From Warburgia ugandensis (taxonomy: Eukaryota > Streptophyta > Magnoliopsida > Canellales > Canellaceae), in assembly GCA_035236585.1 (NCBI GenBank), contig CP141136.1:25018426-25082425 (forward strand): a DNA stretch of 64,000 nucleotides, written 5' to 3'. The notes beneath the pieces were generated by a model. It was not told the DNA's origin, did not search any database, and saw nothing but the letters and a program-made list of their open reading frames with translations. The translations under genes were made by a program, and so were the position numbers. Positions 1 to 10,760 of this stretch are shown one piece after another (positions within the stretch are counted from its first letter, which is position 1; each line of letters starts with the position of its first letter).

Positions 1-350
1 TGAGTAACGTGGTAAAATATGCTATGATCAAACCATTGTAAGATCTAGCATATGGTTTTCTTATTCATCTTTATCTAGTCTTTTTCTGAAACTCCCTTAG
101 GTTTTTTTCCCTAATTATCTAAAGGGTGACGGAGATCTTTGTAGTATAAAAGATCTTCCATTCTAAGTCTCCACAACGTATAATTAATGGCATTTAATTT
201 TATCATGGCTCCAGCCATAATATTTCCAGAACTGGTCTCCTCCACGTTCTTAAACTTTGTTTTTGCCTTTTCTAACTAGAATTATGAAAAATGGAGTGTA
301 CAAATGAGTTTGGAATAGCCAAAAACATTAGGAATGGTATTTTTGACAAT
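1..350. other. Unassigned AT-rich DNA
   Basis: I see no gene, repeat boundary or recognisable transposon motif here. Stop codons are frequent in all frames and there is no protein similarity I recognise. Confidence 0.5.
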
Positions 351-355
351 TTTGA

Positions 356-521
356 GGGGTGTCCTAAATTTTCTTATTCAGGGGGTGTCACTATCAAATT
401 AAGAGGGGTGTTAATTATACATAAGAGGGGTGTCCTTATAATTTTATATGGTACTGTTTCATGCCGTAAAGGGGTGTTGTTATCAGTTTTATGGATTACT
501 AATTCTGGGCACTGGGGGTGT
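356..521 (+). repeat. Spaced GGGGTGT motif array
   Basis: The heptamer GGGGTGT starts at 356, 382, 405, 427, 471 and 515. The intervals are 26, 23, 22, 44 and 44 bases, so most are near 22 or twice 22. The bases between are AT-rich and not well conserved. This looks like a decayed short tandem repeat such as those in the U3 part of plant LTRs, but no LTR boundary could be fixed around it. Confidence 0.5.
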
Positions 522-559
522 CATTAACAATATGGAATTTGAGTTTTTAGGTACTTGGT

Positions 560-1000
560 ATAAAAAGAGAGAAAACAAAAAAAACCCTAACCTCTTTTCT
601 CCTTCACTTCTCATCCCTATCTTCTCTAGGTGTGGCAGCTTACTGCTACATTGCTTCCCTTGGTTGAGGCGAAGCCTTGCAATGCTGCTTCCTCTGTCTG
701 TTGCATCCTCAACCAGAATGCTGGGTTTTCTACTCTGCCTGAATTTGGAAGGGGGCCCAGCCTCTTGAGGTCTGAACATGATCCTAGGCTGCTTCTACCT
801 GGGTTTAGACTGGATATAGACCATGCTTGGCCTTGGTCTAGACTAGATCTAGGCCGTAACTGGCCTAGGCTTGGACTGGAACTGGGCCTCACCTGGCCTA
901 GGTCTAGACTGGATCTATGTTCTACTCTAGCACTCGTTCTACTCCAGCACTCCTCTTGTATTCACCAGGCTTAGTTCTGGCAGTCCTCTGGTGTGAACTA
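560..1000. other. Pyrimidine-rich stretch and degenerate CTGG/CTAG repeats
   Basis: A C/T-rich run at about 583-640 is followed at about 785-920 by loosely repeated words of the form TGGCCTAGG and TCTAGACTGGATCT. Overlapping open frames exist on both strands, but their low-complexity translations resemble no family I know, so no coding call is made. It may be internal sequence of the retroelement whose putative LTR lies immediately to the right. Confidence 0.35.
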
Positions 1001-1001
1001 A

Positions 1002-1340
1002 GCTCTGATGTCACTTGTTATGCATAACAGCATTGAGATCACACAACACACACAGAGAACACAGAAAAATTTATGTGGTTTGACTACGAATAGCCAACAT
1101 CCACGATAGGAGGTGGGGGAACAATCCACTATAGAGAAAGATGTATAACCGATTGATGCCTTTAGCTTTGCCTCTGGATCTTATTTATAGAGATCAAAGG
1201 CTAGCTAGAGGTATTCTACACCAACTCTTTCTTCTTATCCTTATGTGATTAGGACTTCTAATCAGATTAGGTTTTCTACCTCTAACAGAGTTCTATTCTT
1301 TGCAGGAGTCTTCAGATGATTTAATGGGGATGGACATCAT
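1002..1340 (-). mobile_element. Putative minus-strand LTR retrotransposon LTR
   Basis: GCTCTGATG at 1002-1010 is the reverse complement of most of the plant tRNA-Met primer-binding site. The sequence to the right contains an ACACAG-rich stretch followed by a TGTGGTTTGACTAC-like tract and a minus-strand TATAAATA box near 1190-1197, an arrangement common in plant copia LTRs read on the minus strand. The outer boundary, the second LTR and target duplications were not found, so this is a tentative call. Confidence 0.3.
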
Positions 1341-1359
1341 CAATTTTAAGACCTTGAAG

Positions 1360-1485
1360 AAGTGATAGTCTTGTCTTCGGAGTTTCCAAGTACTACTCCA
1401 ATCCCAATCAGCCCCGGGTTGCAGAAGCTAGCTCCGTCAAAGTTAAGCTTGAATGTATTTGATTGGGGAGGCTTCCATCTACAAG
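1360..1485 (-). pseudogene. RNase H domain remnant of a LINE (RVT_3-like)
   Basis: The minus-strand translation contains a WKPP tract followed by KLNFDGASFCNPG and GIGVVL. This is the first conserved block of the RNase H-like domain found at the 3' end of plant L1-type LINE polyproteins and in derived host proteins. Only about 40 residues are recognisable; the rest of the domain and any reverse transcriptase are absent nearby. It is a fragment with no sign of being a separate gene. A second remnant of the same domain lies at 9975-10330. Confidence 0.6.
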
Positions 1486-1599
1486 AAGCCTTTGCTTTTT
1501 TACTTTTGTTGAGTGCGATTTCACCCCACTTTCTTGAGATTTCACTAGGGGACATTAACCAAATTGGAGAGGAAAGGCAAATTTTCATCTTGGGGGTGT

Positions 1600-3117
1600 A
1601 GCTAGTGTTTGTGTGAGTTGTGATACACGGGTTCTAATTCTCCGGTGAGAAAGAGAACCCTTGGGAATAGATTCAGTGGTTGTACAGTTACCATACCTTA
1701 AATAGAATTTTGTGAGTCCAACTCCAGTCTTATAATTAAAACAGTCCCCACTAGTGAAAATCCTTCTCATCTTATTAGGTGAGGACTCAATCATGTTATG
1801 TTTCACTTGGATGTTTGACCGGAATTCTTACCGGTTTAACTTTGGACAACCAACAAAATTATTTTATCGGTGAAAGGAACTTCGCAGAAATTGTATTCCA
1901 AGGATTTGTTTATCACTTTCCTCTCTAAAAGAATTTATTGATTCAATTGCCTGTATCAATAAATTGGAAATGGTTGTCAAGTTCTATTGATTGCTAGGAA
2001 CAACAAAAGCATTAAAAATGATTTAGATTGGTAGTACAAAAAAAGGACGTATACTCTGGCTTAGAGATGGTGCCATGACCCCCGTATTGATGTCGGATGA
2101 TTTACTATTTGAAATTTAAGAAGACCTTGACTGGTATTAGATGTAGTCTTGGCTCCCTTATTGATGATCTTGAGGCACACAGGATATATAGAGATTGCTC
2201 GACAAATAGCTTATATCATGTTTAGGTGTTGGCTAATAATTTTTGTCAAAACACACTACTGGCAAATTGTTTCTTGCGGTCAAAATCTATGTTGTCCAAA
2301 AGAATTAAGAATTAATTCACAAGCATGATGCTTTCCCAAGTTAACAAATTGGTGCGAAAGATTGTCCACCAAGAGAGCCATTGGAAGAACAAGTTCACTT
2401 GAAGTGCTTATTTGCATGTGAGGCCCAGGTGGAGAACCATGATCATAAGGGAAAGGTTTATGAGTGTTAAGGACCGGGCCATAAGGGGAAGGCTGGCTTT
2501 GAAAGGGTTATTGGTCAATTTCTTACTGCAAACATGGTTACGTCACAAGAAGAACAATTACGAGGTAAAGTACATAAGAGGTGCATGAATATTATGGTTG
2601 GTAGAAAACCATAGAGGCGCTTGACCTATCTGAAACTCCAATGAAAGAAGTGTCCTAGGTATCCTTGGATTATATCTAGTGCCCTTCAATGTCTAAATCT
2701 TGCAAGGCCAAAGAAGTTGACCAAACTCTCCCTGAGGGATTGTGCATGTGTGTGGACTCCCAACTTTGCTCCTTGATCATAATTTATCCTTGGAGGGGAT
2801 TCCAAGTTTCTTTTTCAAGAATAAGAAATGCCTTCATTTCCTTGATTTTTCATATACAAATATCTCATCTTTCATATGCAGATTTTGCTATGTGATTCTT
2901 CTCATCCTCTATAAGGCGTCCTTCCTATTAAGTTTACATTATATTTTCATGTATTAAGCCTTCAAGCATAGCGCAAAGAGTCTCCCTTCTAGGTGATTAG
3001 GGTTCAGGCTGTGGATGGGTGTGTTTGTGTTTAACTTTTAAAAAAGGTATTAAGCTGGCAAGAAAGCTAGTTATTTGATAATTATTTATACTAGCAAGGC
3101 CTTTGAAGAAAAAAAAA
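1600..3117. other. Unassigned intergenic DNA
   Basis: No gene or transposon domain was recognised. Short open frames near 2689-2957 look like chance frames: low complexity, hydrophobic and without a recognisable family. The region ends where homology to the second duplication copy begins. Confidence 0.4.
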
Positions 3118-3879
3118 AGCACTAGTTTGGTTTGTTGCTATTGTTACTAGCTTTCAGCGATTTTGCAATTTTGTTAATTTGGATCATATATTAGTCATCA
3201 TTATTGTACTAATATGTTTTAATTTCATAGGCTTGCTTAGACATCAAGTTTTAATTTCATATGTCTGCTTCGACGTCAATTTCTCTTTAGTAATGAGCCC
3301 TCATATAATGGATGAGCATATTTTCATTTAGAAAAATATTATCAGGATAAAGTATAAGTAGGGACTGACCATTTCAATGATCCATACCATTCATCTTGTA
3401 GGAATTGCGATGGATAAGTGATATCTAAAAGTAATACAACTGTTCGATGAATATAACCTTTGATCATTCCTAGCTTTGTTGATGAATATAACCATTGATT
3501 TCTAGCTTTCTAGATTATCAATTTTGGATGCTACAAAACAATAGAATCATCAGATGGAAATAACTTGTATGAAATACCTGATAATGGAAATTTTCTATAA
3601 AAAAAAAAGACTAAATTACTTGGGGATAGCGGTTTTTGTCCTTGCTAGTTGTAGGCGTGCAGTTGTACTAGTTAAACCATAGAGCATATAGTTAGGAAGA
3701 ATCATATCAACATTTAGGCCTATGTTGTGTTTGGATAAATTATTCATGATCCCTTGTTGAAAATATTCAAAGTAGATTTAAGAATTAGAATAATAGGTTC
3801 TAGATAGTTTATTTTATAATTATTGTAAAAATAAATTATTAAACAAGGGTTATTAATAATAGAAATTAGTCAAAAAGCC

Positions 3880-3960
3880 TAGTAGCTTAGTGGGTTGGAA
3901 AAAAAAGGAGTCTCTCTTGTTGACCCTAGTTTACAGGTTCGAGGTTGGAAAGAAAAAGGA
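3880..3960 (+). repeat. tRNA-derived SINE-like fragment (copy A)
   Basis: TAGCTTAGTGGGTTGG resembles a tRNA A box and ACAGGTTCGAGG, about 50 bases downstream, resembles a B box. This spacing is that of the RNA polymerase III promoter of tRNA-derived SINEs. The 3' body is missing here but partly present in the partner at 34918-35035, so the insertion predates the duplication. Confidence 0.45.
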
Positions 3961-3990
3961 ATAGATAGATAGGTATTTTTAGCAGTAGAC

Positions 3991-4082
<92 letters not shown>
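3991..4082. repeat. Compound microsatellite (AT)10(AG)36
   Basis: Uninterrupted AT dinucleotides at 3991-4010 run directly into AG dinucleotides at 4011-4082. The duplicate in copy C has 21 AT and 41 AG units, so both tracts changed length after duplication. Confidence 0.98.
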
Positions 4083-4087
<5 letters not shown>

Positions 4088-4417
4088 AGACGTAGTGTTC
4101 ATGGATAGAGAAAGACAGGGATTTTAGGAGTAGATTTTGGACTATAGCTATTACAGTTCTTTAAGTATCTATAATGACCAATGACAATTGGAGAAATTAA
4201 TAGAGAGATATTTTTAGAGAAGAGATCATATACAGATTTCAGGCATAGAATTCACAAATAGAAAGAGCCCTTTAGAAGTAGAGTTTGGACTATAGATATT
4301 TTAGAGGTCGTTTAAGTATCTATTAAAATAAAATAAAAGAAATCGAAAACTCAACTTACTCAAAAGTGACACAGCGACCTCGACTCAAAAATATATTTCA
4401 CCGTACATGTATAAATA

Positions 4418-4482
4418 GTGCTTGTATAAGTTGGTTAGGACATTGTATTCTTGTTTAGAGCCCGCGGGATATGATCCCCGAA
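4418..4482 (+). repeat. tRNA-like (SINE head) sequence, copy A
   Basis: GTATAAGTTGGTTAGGACATT resembles a tRNA A-box arm and CCCGCGGGATATGATCCCCG resembles a T arm with B box. The 5' and 3' halves do not pair as a proper acceptor stem, so this is unlikely to be a working tRNA. It is read as the head of an old tRNA-derived SINE. Copy C keeps a slightly better B box at 35647-35670. Confidence 0.45.
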
Positions 4483-6286
4483 GAAACAATTTGCCTTGGT
4501 TTCGAAGCGGGTTTATGGGTTAGATTGCTCTTACGGGAATCCCACTATAGTGGAACTGCATGCATAGAAAAGCATTCCCGACGACTCATGCACCTTTTGG
4601 AGTCAATCCAAGTCTTCTCCCTTTCTTCCTTTTTTTATGCTCCATTATAATGGTTGCAAAAAGCAATGTCGTTATGTTGCCAAAGTTCACCCAGGAGCGG
4701 TACAATAATGTTGTCCGCACTAAAATGAGCACGACTTGTAATGAAGTATATATTTGACTTCTTTCCTTAGTTTAATAGATAGATTTCAATCATTACTTTA
4801 ATTTGTCACTTGTACAGTGACTAAAATCGATACATGGCGGGCAAGATAAAGAACGCAAATGCAGTTTGACGATTAGGATTGTCTAAATAAGAAAAACAGA
4901 AAGAATAAAATATATGTTGCAAACCCACGATGAAAACAAAGCACAAATAAATAAATAATATAATATAACATAATGTAATGTAAGTTGCATACAATAACAC
5001 AGCAATTTACGTGGTTTGAAAGTGTGTCTAAATCCTTAGAACAGACCCAGCAAATATACTAGAGAGGAAGATGAATACAAAGTATTCCCTCAACAGTCAT
5101 CCATGTTGTAACTTCTCTTTTGTCTCACCAACTTAACTCGACACTCTAAAATCAGATATATAACAGTATATGAAATATCCAAAATACGCTCATACGCCCG
5201 ATACAAATCCAGATAGTGACTAGTGCCAGGACTCCGCTAAGTGGGCTAAGTGCCCTGTACCTCCTCTAGTAAATCCGCAGAATACAGGGCATCTATCACC
5301 GCAGATGGGGGAATAAATTGGTCAATTAAGATTGATTCTCAGGCACAGAAATTCTTTCCAATGAAGGATGCTATACTAGGATGTGAACATATGTTAAGTT
5401 GCCACGTGGTAGCCCACTTTTAACATGTGAAACGTCTCATCCTTGGTTGATCTGACCCGTTGAACTGAATTCACATACTGAATCACAATGAATGGACAAG
5501 TCTAGCTCCATCCATAAAAACTATTCTTTTGGACATTGAATGTGAACAATTGTTTGTAGTTTTGTACATTGTTTCTAAAGGTACGTGTGTTTTCCATGAT
5601 CAAAGGCATATTTTTTCAGATGCTATAGCCATCCAAATCACACGGCTTTTGAGCTTCGAGCATCTAAAGTTAAAGAGATCAGATGAATGTGTGTCATCAA
5701 CCAAAGGTATATCTTTCATGTGCCACAAGTTACCATTTGCTAGCGCCTTATTGCAGACCTCTTAGTTCATTGTGAAATTGCGTAAGAGAAACTAACAGTG
5801 ATTTCATGGAAAATGCATATTTACTTAATCTTTTTTTTATCTAAACCATTCATTTGTTCATCTCACTTGTTTAAACTTCATGTGAAACGTTCAGATGATT
5901 GTAAGGACTGTTTTCATTTTCGGTTTCAAGAATCTATAGTCGTGATTTTCAGCCATATCGGACATAGCGTCATCTACGAAGGCCAATAATGTGAGTGGAT
6001 TAGATATTCCACTAAAAAAATAGAAAAAGAAATTGTCTCTCTCTACTCCAAATATCATTACCTCCTTTATGAGAGAATTGTTGGCCAGATCACGAACGAG
6101 GGGCCCCGTTTGAACAAAGAAAAAGTGCCATTTTGTGGCAGGTCATATACGAGTAAAGAATGGTGATTTACGAACAAAAACTCTTACCCCGTCTCCGACC
6201 ACTTCTTCATTTTCTTATTAACTACAAGAGGGCCCATGTTTGAACAAAGAAAAAGTGTCAAATGTCAGCATGTATGAAGGAGATTT
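4483..6286. other. Upstream intergenic DNA of the dynamin gene
   Basis: No gene was recognised. The stretch carries a CACGTG G-box at 5403-5408, also present in copy C near 36770. At about 6106-6260 a motif close to GTTTGAACAAAGAAAAAGTG occurs twice; copy C has the same pair in a rearranged form at about 37543-37700. A copia-LTR-like tract around 4990-5130 (ACACAGCAATTTACGTGGTTT) is suggestive but has no boundary. Confidence 0.5.
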
Positions 6287-6496
6287 CAGGTAAGAAAACC
6301 TTATTCAGCAAGCAAGGGAAAGGGATTGGATAACTTTAGAACCGTACGATAGATTCGCCCATCAACTAGAACAGAATCTTATACCTGTTTCCAGGTAAGA
6401 AAACCTCATTCAGCAAACAAGGGAAAGGGATTGGATAGCTTTAGAACCGTACGATAGATTCGCCCATCAACGATAACAGAATCTTATAGCTGTTTC
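6287..6496 (+). repeat. 105-bp tandem duplication in the dynamin promoter
   Basis: Two direct copies (6287-6391 and 6392-6496) begin with CAGGTAAGAAAACC and end with CTGTTTC. They differ at only a few positions. The same two-unit array, with the same 105-bp period, lies upstream of the broken gene at 37723-37932, so it predates the segmental duplication. It sits 175-385 bp upstream of the TATA box. Confidence 0.9.
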
Positions 6497-6670
6497 CTTG
6501 GTAAAGTTTTCCCTTTAGGAAGGGAAAGTCGGTGTGAACAGCCCACACTTTTCCATGGTGGGCCCTACATTTGATTGATCTCTGCCGTTGAAGCAGCTGC
6601 TTCTAGAGATCTAAGTAGCCCAAAATGCTTCTCCGCTAAGATTAAGTTCTTCACGCCATAGCACCACTCC

Positions 6671-6678
6671 TATAAATT
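6671..6678 (+). promoter_or_regulatory. TATA box of the dynamin gene
   Basis: TATAAATT lies only 31 bases before the first ATG. A plant TATA box usually sets transcription start 25-35 bases downstream, which would fall on or after that ATG. The duplicate promoter (TATAAAA at 38107) has 40 more bases between box and ATG. This bears on which start codon the intact gene uses. Confidence 0.65.
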
Positions 6679-6701
6679 TTGAACACTTCACTCTCTCTTA
6701 G

Positions 6702-8738
6702 ATGACCCAGAGCTGTTGGTCATTTAGCTCTTATCTACAGGAAAAAATGACCAACCGAAGTGTTAACCGCCCTTCCAAAGAAGACAACAAACCCAACGTT
6801 TCTGCGCCAATCATCGCGTCCTACAACACATGCATTCGTCCATTACTCGACGCTGTGGATCAGCTACGAAACCTTCAGATTATGAAAGAAGGAATAGAGC
6901 TGCCTACAATCGTGGTAGTTGGTGATCAATCCAGCGGAAAATCCAGTGTTTTAGAATCCCTTGCGGGGATAAGCCTTCCAAGAGGACAGGGCATTTGCAC
7001 CCGGGTCCCTCTCATAATGCGCTTGAAGGAAAGCTCATCCTCCACGCCCGAGCTGTCCTTAGAATATCAAGGCGAAAGTGGGAATGTAACCCGACCAACG
7101 ACCGAAGTCTCCATCGCTTTTGACATAAACTCTGCCACCGAAGAGATTGCTGGTAGCGGCAAAGGCATTTCCAATACTCCTCTCACACTCACAGTCAAGA
7201 AGAACGACGTCCCCGATCTTACAATGGTAGACCTACCTGGAATTACTAGAGTTCCCGTGCACGGCCAACCTCAGGATATCTATGAGCAGATCTCCAGTAT
7301 TATCATGCAGTATATAACTCCACAGGAGAGTATCATCCTCAATGTCTTATCGGCAACCGTCGATTTCTCCACCTGTGAATCCATCCGGATGTCTCAACGC
7401 GTCGACAAACGCGGTGAGAGAACGTTGGCCGTTGTTACTAAGGCCGATAAAGCCCCCGAAGGTCTGTCCGAAAAAGTGACAACAGATGCAGTAAATATTG
7501 GCCTTGGGTATGTAATTGTTAGAAACAGAATTGGTGATGAAACGTATGAAGAAGCAAGGCAGCAAGAGAGAAAATTGTTTGCTTCTCATCCTCTTCTTTC
7601 AATGATAGATAGATCCATTGTTGGAATACCTGTTCTTGCTCAGAAGCTAGTCCAGATACAACGTACTAGCATTCAGAAATGTCTGCCTGATATAATCACC
7701 AAGATAAATACTAAGTTGAATCAGAACTTATCGGAACTCAAAAGCATGCCCCGGATCTTAGAATCACTTGCTGATGCTGTCACAGCTTTCATGGGGATTT
7801 TGGGCTCAGCAAAAGAATCTCTCAGGAAGATACTCCTTAGAGGAGAATTTGAAGACTTCCCAGAAGAAACTAGTATGCATTGCACAGCTCGAATGCGGGA
7901 GATGATCGATGCCTACTCCACAGAACTTCATTCCAAGGAATGTATGACTCCAGAGAAGTTTCTAATGGAAGAAATTAGTGTGTTAGAGGAATCCAAGGGT
8001 ATTGGTCTTCCTAATTTTCTTCCTCGGACTGCCTTTTTAACTCTCCTGCAAAGGAAAGTTAACATGATAGCTAATACACCTATGGAGCTTGTTGAAAAGA
8101 TTTGGAATTACCTCGAGGAAGTGGTGTTACGTGTTCTGATGATGCACTCCGAAGCTTATCCGAGGTTGCAATCTTGTATTAGAAGGGCGTCGGGTAATTT
8201 CATTTCTACAATGAGAGACCAGTCTAGTGAACGTGTAAAGGAGATTGTCGATATGGAGAAACTGGCAGACTATACTTGCAACCCAGAGTACATGAAAACT
8301 TGGGGCAGCTTAATGGAGGGCCAGGACAAGATCATGCAGACCATCAATCAACCTTATTATTCCACTTCAATCAATATTCCTGGAATCGGTGACGTGGAAT
8401 TCTTGCACCTGAAGCCCTGTTCTTCAATGATTCCGCAAGCTTTCGACATGCATATGAGGCTGAGAGCATATTGGGGGATTGTTGTTCTCCGACTGGTGGA
8501 TAATCTGGCGTTGCATATTCTCTACGCTGTTCAGAACTTGGTTAACAAAGCCATGGAGGCACACATAGTGAACGAGTTAATGGCCCCGCGCATGGGTGAT
8601 TCTGGAGGCATTGAACAAATGCTAGGAGAGTCGCCCTCAACTGCCCACAAGCGCGAGAGGCTTAAGATAAGCATCGACAAACTGAAAGAGGCCAAGGATC
8701 TGATGACCAACCAGATGGCTGGGATAGGTCTTGAGTAG
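6702..8738 (+). CDS. Dynamin-related GTPase, DRP4/Mx-like
   Basis: This is a single-exon large GTPase of the dynamin superfamily, closest in layout to plant DRP4 (Mx-like) proteins, which are usually near this length. The GTPase domain has G1 GDQSSGKS (residues 74-81), the switch threonine in ICTRV (Thr100), G3 DLPG (177-180) and G4 TKAD (246-249). A middle/stalk region follows, and the C-terminal part from about residue 580 to 675 fits the GTPase effector domain. No pleckstrin-homology or proline-rich region and no signal peptide or membrane segment is seen, so the protein is expected to be cytosolic and to self-assemble on membranes; its cellular role is not shown by the sequence. The frame is fully open and ends TAG at 8736-8738. 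The first ATG is at 6702, but Met16 (6747) may be the true start because the TATA box is only 31 bases before 6702. A truncated duplicate lies at 38178-44172. Confidence 0.92.
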   Translation: MTQSCWSFSSYLQEKMTNRSVNRPSKEDNKPNVSAPIIASYNTCIRPLLDAVDQLRNLQIMKEGIELPTIVVVGDQSSGKSSVLESLAGISLPRGQGICTRVPLIMRLKESSSSTPELSLEYQGESGNVTRPTTEVSIAFDINSATEEIAGSGKGISNTPLTLTVKKNDVPDLTMVDLPGITRVPVHGQPQDIYEQISSIIMQYITPQESIILNVLSATVDFSTCESIRMSQRVDKRGERTLAVVTKADKAPEGLSEKVTTDAVNIGLGYVIVRNRIGDETYEEARQQERKLFASHPLLSMIDRSIVGIPVLAQKLVQIQRTSIQKCLPDIITKINTKLNQNLSELKSMPRILESLADAVTAFMGILGSAKESLRKILLRGEFEDFPEETSMHCTARMREMIDAYSTELHSKECMTPEKFLMEEISVLEESKGIGLPNFLPRTAFLTLLQRKVNMIANTPMELVEKIWNYLEEVVLRVLMMHSEAYPRLQSCIRRASGNFISTMRDQSSERVKEIVDMEKLADYTCNPEYMKTWGSLMEGQDKIMQTINQPYYSTSINIPGIGDVEFLHLKPCSSMIPQAFDMHMRLRAYWGIVVLRLVDNLALHILYAVQNLVNKAMEAHIVNELMAPRMGDSGGIEQMLGESPSTAHKRERLKISIDKLKEAKDLMTNQMAGIGLE

Positions 8739-9974
8739 GTTTGTTTGTTTTGATTTTGGCCTAGGTGATGTGGAGCTTTATTTTGTTTCAGTCTGAATAT
8801 TCGACCATCTATTAGTCATGGATGTTCCTTTGTGTTTGCTCTTAAAGGTCTTTTGCTATGGTAACTGCTATCATATTTAATCAGTGGATTGATCCATCTT
8901 CTATGTTCATTTCTGCTTTGGGTGCCGAGACTATTAAATTTGATTTTGACATTACTCTGTTTCTTATTTTTTCTTTTTTTAATACAAGTGACACTCACAC
9001 GCTTTCCTGATTATAATCCCTGACCAAAGTGGAAAGTTAAACCTGCATGCAAGCGTACTAGAGGAAAGATGCCAAATTGTCTGCTAACAACTGGGCATTT
9101 GATGGCTACAATGTTTCTTGGTTTGAAGTTATTACTTCTACTCAGAAATTTTACTTCATCTGGGTTGCTTTAAAGAATTTCCTAATTCAGATCATTTATC
9201 TGTCAATTGCGTGAAAATTTTAGAGCATAACTATCTAAGTCAATGGCAACATTATGAATGGACGATTTGGATCTTCGAAGTTCTAGTCCTGCCTAGAGTT
9301 ATCAAGTGGGAGCCTAGCCCTTCCAACTCAAGGCTAGTGGTCTTTTTGTTTGTTTTTAAGGGGCCACATTTTTATAATGTTTGTTTTAGATTGATTTATA
9401 TACTGTAGTCCTTTCGTATATTAATTTTCATTATTACCTTTAATACTTTTTGCTACCTGATCGCTCTAAGATAATTGTTAAGCAAAGAAGACCACTATAA
9501 TAGAAAACCAATGGCATGTGGTGTACCACTTTTGCATGAAAATTGAAAGCCCACTGACTTCCAGATTGATGTCTGTAGTAGAAGACACCTTGACTGGTGT
9601 CCTTAATAGAAGAGACGTTGGCTGCACAAGCCTCTTACATCAAGAAGATAAACAAAACTGGAACTCAGACTTGACTGGACTAATCAGAGTAGTCCACAAA
9701 ACAAGTTCAAAAAATGCAGAGGACGAAACTAGATGCAACAAAAATGGAAAAAGGCCCTTTACACTCTTCTGCATCAAATAAGTTCTAAACCATAAGCAGT
9801 TACCTTCCAGCAGAAATTCGAACCACACACATACAATTCCTCTTAGCAAGGAAAATATCACACCACATCGATCACCTCTGTAAGAAGACAGACACTGCAT
9901 CAGAATTGTCTCTCAGTCTCTGTAGCAGCTCACCTCCCTCGTTAATGCATCAGCATCTGAATTACTGTATCTTC
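8739..9974. other. 3' flank of the dynamin gene
   Basis: Presumed 3' UTR followed by unassigned AT-rich DNA. No clear poly(A) site can be selected. Small open frames at 9518-9900 on both strands resemble no family and may be untranslated LINE tail sequence, since a minus-strand LINE remnant lies immediately to the right. Confidence 0.45.
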
Positions 9975-10760
9975 TCACATCATAATCTGCAGCGAACTCA
10001 TGCAAAGCCCTCTCATAATCTCATCCAATACCTCCCAATCTCCCCAAGGTGGCCCTTTAACTCCCTGGATCCACCCAATAGCATTCCTAGAGTCACGTTC
10101 AATTAAGAAGTTTGATAACTTACTGCCATACATGTGATAATACCCTGAAAAACCTGCCTCCAATTCTGACTCGGGTGAGCAACCACTGCCGTGCATAATC
10201 CAATAGGCAATCACCTCGGCTGTTTCTCACTAAACCATCAACTACTAATGTACCGAGTTGCCGAAACATGCCCCATCAAAGTTAAGTTTAACCAGCCCGA
10301 AGGAAGGGACTTCCACTTAGGACTGATGTATGTTTGACCAATTCGAACAATCTGATCTCATGCCACCCTCTTATAATATCTGCTGCATTGTATCCTTTGA
10401 AATCAGAAATCACCGAAGCCCATTAACAACCCAAGTTGATGATTTGATAATAGTTGCAGAGATAGATCTCTATTTTTCCTAGAAACATCTAACATTCCTC
10501 TCTTTCCAAATACACCAGTGTAGGAGATGCATACAACTTCCGCAGCTTCCGATTTCTTCTGATAGTCCTCCTCGAAGTGCACTGAATCATGAACTGCTTC
10601 ATGTCAAAAGGCCACACCCACTCCATCTTAAACCATTTAAGAATGCCAGTCCATGTTTTGAAAGTTTCAGAGCAACGAATCAACAAGTGAATCAGTGATT
10701 CATTGTCTGCATTGCACATGTAGCGACAGGAAGTGCCAGTGCCACACTAACTTCTCTCCA
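9975..10760 (-). pseudogene. 3' end of an L1-like LINE ORF2 (zf-RVT plus RNase H)
   Basis: Read on the minus strand, the stretch at 10719-10489 gives MCNADNESLIHLLIRCSETF, typical of the zinc-binding domain after plant LINE reverse transcriptases (Cys and His spacing, then a Trp-rich tail). Further on, near 10300-10260, a frame gives KLNFDGACFGN, the start of the RNase H domain, and 10214-9975 gives GSKLSNFLIERDSRNAIGW, its later part. The blocks are in order but in different frames with stops, so the element is dead. The reverse transcriptase core upstream is missing. Confidence 0.7.

Larger units (their letters stand above)
3118..7450 (+). repeat. Segmental duplication, copy A
   Basis: This block matches 34092-44172 in the same orientation once the copia insertion and the Au-like SINE of copy C are set aside. 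Matching starts at the word GCACTAGTTTGGTTTGTTG (about 3118 and 34093) and ends inside the dynamin gene at GTTGTTACTAAG. Copy A lacks about 80 bases present in copy C at about 34730-34800, lacks SINE-derived sequence after about 3960, has a shorter microsatellite and lacks 40 bases in the gene's 5' leader. The dynamin gene continues intact beyond the end of the block, so copy A is the more complete locus. Confidence 0.9.

Noticed and set aside
630-974. 114-codon plus-strand frame with a minus-strand shadow
   Set aside because: The second half is made of degenerate CTGG/CTAG repeats and no domain is seen; the position next to a putative primer-binding site suggests retroelement non-coding sequence.
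4418-4482. Possible functional tRNA gene
   Set aside because: The A and B boxes are degenerate and the ends do not form an acceptor stem; a SINE head fits better.
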